This document shows positions 50,344 to 64,000 of a stretch of DNA of 64,000 bases, one piece after another. The notes under the pieces were generated by a model. The model was not told where the DNA came from and did no database searches. It saw only the letters and a program-made list of their open reading frames with translations. Within the stretch, counting starts at the first letter, position 1, and each line of letters begins with the position of its first letter. The stretch comes from Chrysomallon squamiferum. Lineage: Eukaryota > Mollusca > Gastropoda > Neomphalida > Peltospiridae. The stretch covers positions 26,988,946-27,052,945 of the forward strand of contig CM022665.1 in the NCBI GenBank assembly GCA_012295275.1, read 5' to 3'. Both the position numbers and the translations under genes were made by a program.

Positions 50344-52603
50344 GTATGCAATTTTTTTTTCAAAACGATACAGAGGGAGGAAAGAAATCACAGTTATTGT
50401 TTTGGGTGCCAATACCTAATTAATGCTTTAAAGATGTTGATTTAAGTTAGATTTAATCTACAGATAATATTTTTCAGGTGTTTTTTTTTTTTTTTTAATG
50501 TCGAAACACATTTTAAAATTTGACTTTTTAAAGTACAGCAAGGGTAAGTCCATTTTTCAGATGTCCATAGTATTACTACCACAAAAACTTAATAAGAAGG
50601 AGAAAAACAAAAATAATAATAATAAATATGCAACTTCGTAAAAGATATATAGCTTATATTTATTGTGCTAATAATTGTATTTCAATGTATTTGTGTATGT
50701 TTCTGATACCAAAAGAAACAAACAAACAAAAAAACATTATGAATAATTTTAATAAACGTTTCTCTTGATAACAGCAGTAAGTAAGTTTTATTAGCTATCA
50801 GATAAACAATATAATAATTTACGCACTACGCCTATGACACCCGTCACTTTCATTTCAAATGGTCAACGATCTTTACCTATTATTTATGATCGAATTCCTC
50901 TGAAGATACGGAAAGTGACGTATTGTTGCCTCTACTCCATGGATACACCTATCTGAACTCCGATAACTGCTTGAAACTACAAAGAAACATAAAACGATTT
51001 ATTTGTTTGCCTGGCCATGCAGTGAGTTGACATTTGTGTTTCATTGTTTGGTTTTGCCATTTTGTAATGAGCATTTACGTGCGATCCTTTTTATTCGATA
51101 ACGTATCAACTTGAAAGCCGTACATTTGAAGACCTCTTCAAATCTGGAGTAACTTTGTTATTGTATTTAAGAGATGCAAAAAGTTAATAATATTAATAAA
51201 TAAACATATTTCTGTTATAATAATAATAATAAAATCTAGATGATGGTGATAATAATCATGACCATGATCATTATTCTAATAAACAACAACAACAACAACA
51301 ACAACAATAATAACAATAATAAATAAATAAATAAATAAATAATAAAAAAATTACTCTTATGAAAAAAGTGATAAGATTGTTCTTGTCTTTATATTTCCTA
51401 TCTTCCTTTCTGTCTTATCATTCTTTATAAAATTCATTTATTTATCAATTTACAGTTACTATAATAGGTGTTTCATACAGTGTCAGACCTTAAGGAGTCT
51501 AACAACACACAACAACAACAATAATAGTAATAACAACAATAAATAATAATGATGACGATAGATGAGCGAAAATAAATTTAAAAACCAGTAATGTTATAAA
51601 AATGCACTAAATAAAATTCTCTGTCTCACTCCTTTATTTCTTTTCCTCTCTTTCTGTCAATATTTATGAAAAACACAAGCATGCAGTTGCCAAGAGCGGA
51701 GATATCTTAATAACACTTAAGTATCTGGACGGTTTTTTTCCTGATAAAAGAAACACCTAAAATAAAATCAGTCTTTGTTAATAATAACTATTATTTTTGA
51801 TGCTGTAACTACTGTTATTATTACTACTGCTGTTACTACTACTATTACTATTACTGTTGCTGCTAATGCTGATGTTACTAATATCATTATAAAACTACTG
51901 ATGCTGCTACTATTGCGCTACTGCTTCTCCTTCTATAACTACCACTATTTTTATTATCATTATCATCATCATTATTGTTACCATATTTACAACTTAAAGG
52001 AATCCTCGTGACAGTCATAGTCATCATCATTTTTTTTTAAATTGGTTTCATTTCACATTTAGGTGGCATTTACCTCTCAGTATCTTGACTTATTCCAGCA
52101 AATTATCAGTAACTAGATTTAAGAAAACATACGTGATATGTACTGTCCAAAATACAAAATATACTTTCATACGGGATCTATGCAAACTCGTCTTTTTTTT
52201 TCTCTCTCAGATTACTGTCACACTTTATGTTTATCTTGCTCATTAACATTATACTGCTGTGGTAGCCGGCAATCCTCTATTTTTCTGCAGCATATCTAAC
52301 AGAAATGCGTCCATAATTGCATGTATACCAACTTTAGTATGTACGTGCTTTGTACATTTCTGTGTCACCCGGTATATGGCGATAAAACCGCTATAAACCA
52401 TACACTGAAGATTTCTATAAATGTTTAGGAAGTAAGTGAACCATGACAGTTAAACAGTTTTGTAATCTGGAATCTTTCCAAATATATACACAGTTATCTA
52501 GCAGATATGTACAAAAACACGCATATTTGATTAGCAGTCTGTGGTTTCTATGGTCTTGTTTAAAAAGAATTAGAATGATATCTGCGTTCAGAAGGTATTA
52601 GAA

Positions 52604-52612
<9 letters not shown>

Positions 52613-52649
<37 letters not shown>
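52613..52649. repeat. (TA)n microsatellite
   Basis: Long TA run ending about 33 bases before the candidate exon ATG at 52683. Confidence 0.9.
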
Positions 52650-52651
<2 letters not shown>

Positions 52652-52682
52652 AATCCTGGCGAATGAAGGAGTACTGATAAAG

Positions 52683-52793
52683 ATGGATCACTATAAGTAT
52701 GATCAAGAAAACTGTCCTTTAGATCCGTACAGGGTAGAGGATGCCACACCCCGCTATGAAACAAAAAAGAGACGTCGTCATGAAATGCATGAA
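52683..52793 (+). CDS. Candidate upstream coding exon of the CDKL gene (or start of an unknown gene)
   Basis: ATG at 52683 opens 37 codons, MDHYKYDQENCPLDPYRVED and on to KKRRRHEMHE, ending at a good donor GTAAGA (52794) in phase 0. The CDKL acceptor at 56617/56618 is also in phase 0: joined, the peptide continues STTKQPP and then the usual kinase start MEKYEKI. Charged, non-repetitive composition stands out from the (TA)n and (TG)n repeats on either side. CDKL1/4 proteins I know start directly at MEKYEKI, so this would be an unusual N-terminal extension. It could equally be a random frame. Confidence 0.35.
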
Positions 52794-52907
52794 GTAAGAT
52801 ATACAAAAGTTATTTTAACGTTTGAAAAACGTATTATGTTTATATCAGAATTAAATATGAAAATGTTAGCGGTGAAATAAATAAATGAATTAGTTTCTGG
52901 TGTATAC

Positions 52908-52910
<3 letters not shown>

Positions 52911-52962
<52 letters not shown>
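52911..52962. repeat. (TG)n microsatellite
   Basis: 26 TG units, about 120 bases after the candidate exon donor. Confidence 0.95.
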
Positions 52963-52965
<3 letters not shown>

Positions 52966-53400
52966 TAATCATAAGAAATATCGAAGAAAACACAATTCTC
53001 TCTCTCTTGCATACACACAAACGAATACAAATAAGCACCATAATTTAAAACACAAAGTAAAGAGTATAAACATACCACATTTATTTGCTAGCATAGCTTA
53101 CGTTTTTATTTAGGATGGAGTATTAAAATAATGTATAATAAATAAATATAATAAGAATGAATGGATAACACTACATAAAAAAGAAATACAATTGTATTAA
53201 TAAACAATCACTTTAAAATAGAAATGCAAAATGAGTGGAACAAAAATAAAAGGAACTAAAAGAACGACAGAATAAATAAACATACACAAGCGTGCAAGCA
53301 TTAAATTTAATAAAAATAAATACAATAATTACATCACTTTCTTTCCGTTAATATTTCCCTTTTAAGATTTTTGTCTTTCTTTTTTCTTATCTTGTTATTA

Positions 53401-53422
53401 TTTATGTATTTATTTATTTATT

Positions 53423-53470
<48 letters not shown>

Positions 53471-53480
53471 TTTTTTTTTT
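53401..53480. repeat. (TTTA)n then (ATT)n microsatellite
   Basis: Tetranucleotide run passing into a trinucleotide run and then a T tract. Confidence 0.9.
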
Positions 53481-54282
53481 TTTTAAATGGTCATCTGTTA
53501 TGTATATTATTTCTATTTCTGTTCAGAAGTGTATCCTTTCAACTGGGTAATATTTTTTTTTTTTTCGTTTTATTATCATTAATATTATCATCATCATCAT
53601 TATTAAGTATCAGTTATTAAGGCAAGAAGATGGTTTACAGTTATTTATATTCCTCTGTAATGAAGTGATTTTCGAAATCCACATCTCAGATCAATATATT
53701 TGTCAATGAACAGATATAAAGATTAAAAATGTATTAAAACTAGTGAGTTCCTTCTCAAATACTGCTATATAGTATTCAGTTACACATACACACAACACTC
53801 GCATCCACACACACAATTAAAATACGTTTATAAATGCAAATTAATATTCTGCCTTGAAACACAATAACAGTTGTTAATTAAGATTCTGTATTAAACAATT
53901 AATTATTATTTTATAAGATAGGAGTAAACTTCAAATAATTTAAAAAAAGAATAATAAATAAATAAATAATAAAAAATAAAAGAATAATAATAATAATAAA
54001 TAATAAATTAATAATATAAAAAATAATAATAATAATAATAATAAAGGGATTTAATAATTCTTCTAGGTAAGCATTTCATATAGCAGCTTTCAAATAATAT
54101 ATAAGCAGAATGAATTTTGTTGTTATACAATTGTCCTTAGTTACATAATAATTATAATAACGTTATTAAATTTTGTATTCGGTTCTTTTAAAAATTGCCG
54201 TTGACTGTAATTATTCAAACTTATGTAAATTCACAATATTTCGCCTTATATATATATATTTTTAAACGTTTTTGTTTCATAG

Positions 54283-54287
<5 letters not shown>

Positions 54288-54328
<41 letters not shown>

Positions 54329-54460
54329 ATACACATAAATACATATATATATACACACATATAGATATATATATTTATATGTATCTACACACACACACAT
54401 ACACACACACACACACACATATATATCCATTCATACATACATATATAAACACACACACAA
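54288..54460. repeat. (TG)n ... (TA)n ... (CA)n composite
   Basis: A TG run of about 19 units (54288-54326), TA-rich spacer, then CA runs (54388-54418 and 54449-54459). The TG and CA arms are complementary and could pair. The whole block alternates purine and pyrimidine. Confidence 0.85.
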
Positions 54461-55371
54461 TGTATTTATGTGCCTGTGTATGTGTTTGTGTTTGTCACTG
54501 TACTCAAACCACATCAGTCCACAAATTAGTCTTGTTATCATTACTTCATCCATATTAAATACACTAATAATAATAATAATAATAATAATAATATGATGTT
54601 GAAAATGAAATTTTGTGAATTTTTACGCTTCAAATAATATGCTAGCTTTTCATTTTGTAGTTTATATATCTTAAATGATTATAAAATGAAATTTTTTAGA
54701 CATATACTTAATTTTTGTCTCCTCTGATTGCTTGAATAGACGGTTTACACACATTCACGCATATGCGTAAAAAACAGACATTTTCTTTTTCTTTCTTGTG
54801 AACGAACGCATGATATATCACATCTTAGAAAATTAAATAAATTCGATAGACTGATAGATGATAGCAGTTGTTCAGATTTCGCCAATTCTTTACCAGCTAA
54901 TGAAAGTAAACAGACAAGAATTTGTAAATCGATAAATAAGTAAGTAAGTAAATAAATTCCACATCGAGATAAAAAAATATTCTTCCATTTATATAAAACA
55001 CATTTAATATAATCGCGGAGACGTTTGATTTATGCGCATATATAATGTCACGTTGAACTATAGGTAATTCGGTTAACGAAAAAATAAATTTGTTTCTTAC
55101 TATTTTAATGCTGAATCCATAACTAATTCTGAAACAAAGATCTTACGAAATATATTTTGTCAAATACATCGCACAAGTAAAACAGTTTATTTTATTTTTT
55201 ATTTTTTAGAATACATTATTTATGGCACAACATTAAAGTAATTAAAACTGATTGTGTATTATATAAATGATCTACTGTTTTGTATTTGCAAAATGTATAT
55301 AATAATAATAATAATATAGCAATTATTATTATGTTGAAAGTGAAATACACATTTTATAATTCATCTTCTTT

Positions 55372-55375
<4 letters not shown>

Positions 55376-55406
<31 letters not shown>
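55376..55406. repeat. Poly-A tract
   Basis: 31 consecutive A in intergenic DNA. Confidence 0.9.
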
Positions 55407-55408
<2 letters not shown>

Positions 55409-55579
55409 ATAAATAAAAAGAATAAATTAAAGAAAAAATTAAGAAAAGAAAAGTATATATATATATAAAACGCGAGATAATATTTAATGATCGAGGTAAA
55501 AATTCCCAAAACTAGTATCATACAGATATACACAACACAAACGTACGTAATGTCACGAGCACAGTGCTTATTATTATTA

Positions 55580-55610
<31 letters not shown>

Positions 55611-55750
55611 TTTATTTTATCTTTGTTAATACATTTACAATTCAATGTAAGCAAACTTCGTGTTATGAAGTAATAAAGAACCAATCATATGACATCATGT
55701 CTTCGTACACTTTCGACTCAGGGGAAATATACTATGTAGACTTAATATAA

Positions 55751-64000
<8,250 letters not shown>

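Larger units (their letters stand above)
49751..52682. other. CpG-rich intergenic DNA
   Basis: CpG dinucleotides become several-fold more frequent here than in the 42.4-49.7 kb stretch. No recognised gene. It contains a weak exon-like segment (50251-50343), simple ATT/AAC-type repeats (51.2-52.0 kb) and a (TA)n run at about 52613-52649. A distal promoter for the downstream kinase is possible but not demonstrated. Confidence 0.5.
52794..55750. other. Repeat-rich stretch upstream of CDKL
   Basis: No coding exon recognised. It holds (TG)n at 52911-52962, (TTTA)n/(ATT)n at 53401-53480, a (TG)n...(CA)n block at 54288-54460, (AAT)n at 54567-54591, poly-A at 55376-55406 and (ATT)n at about 55567-55614. 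CpG is frequent between the repeats. Confidence 0.6.

Noticed and set aside
54221-54558. Frames of Cys-Val, Thr-His and Ile-Tyr repeats on both strands
   Set aside because: Pure products of TG, CA and TA microsatellites.

Overview
The window is animal nuclear DNA: four intron-rich protein genes with canonical GT...AG splice sites, a very AT-rich background, and many long microsatellites and homopolymers ((TA)n, (TG)n, (ATT)n, poly-T). The predicted proteins are close to their vertebrate counterparts. One MAP4K3/5-type kinase and one CDKL1/4-type kinase stand where vertebrates have duplicated pairs. Gene bodies are CpG-poor and intergenic DNA is CpG-rich, the pattern of an invertebrate with gene-body methylation. 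I infer a lophotrochozoan, probably a mollusc and possibly a cephalopod, but no diagnostic species marker is visible.

Layout. (1) 634-4949 (+): the last eight coding exons of CMTR1, the cap-1 2'-O-ribose methyltransferase; its 5' part lies off the left edge. (2) 6633-11148 (-): RBM34, a nucleolar protein with two RRMs, convergent with CMTR1. (3) About 11.16-11.92 kb: a short CpG-rich region that looks like a bidirectional promoter. (4) 11920-42417 (+): a complete 34-exon MAP4K3/MAP4K5-type kinase of about 888 residues (GCK-family kinase domain, Pro-rich linker, C-terminal CNH domain). Every splice junction I placed keeps the frame. (5) 42.4-56.6 kb: no confident gene, much simple repeat, and a jump in CpG density near 49.75 kb. 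It holds two candidate upstream exons. (6) 56639-64000 (+): the 5' part of a CDKL1/CDKL4-type kinase, cut by the right edge.

There is no operon logic here. The products act in cap methylation (CMTR1), ribosome biogenesis (RBM34), stress/nutrient/Hippo-JNK signalling (MAP4K) and ciliary or cell-cycle-like kinase signalling (CDKL). The main biological signal is that the MAP4K -> CDKL order and orientation match what I recall for both human paralogous pairs (MAP4K3-CDKL4 and MAP4K5-CDKL1), which points to an ancient linkage that predates the vertebrate genome duplications. I found no clearly new multi-gene system. The remaining points of interest are splice oddities (a possible GC donor, a NAGNAG acceptor, an 18-nt microexon), a possible N-terminal extension of CDKL, the CpG landscape and several small repeat structures.
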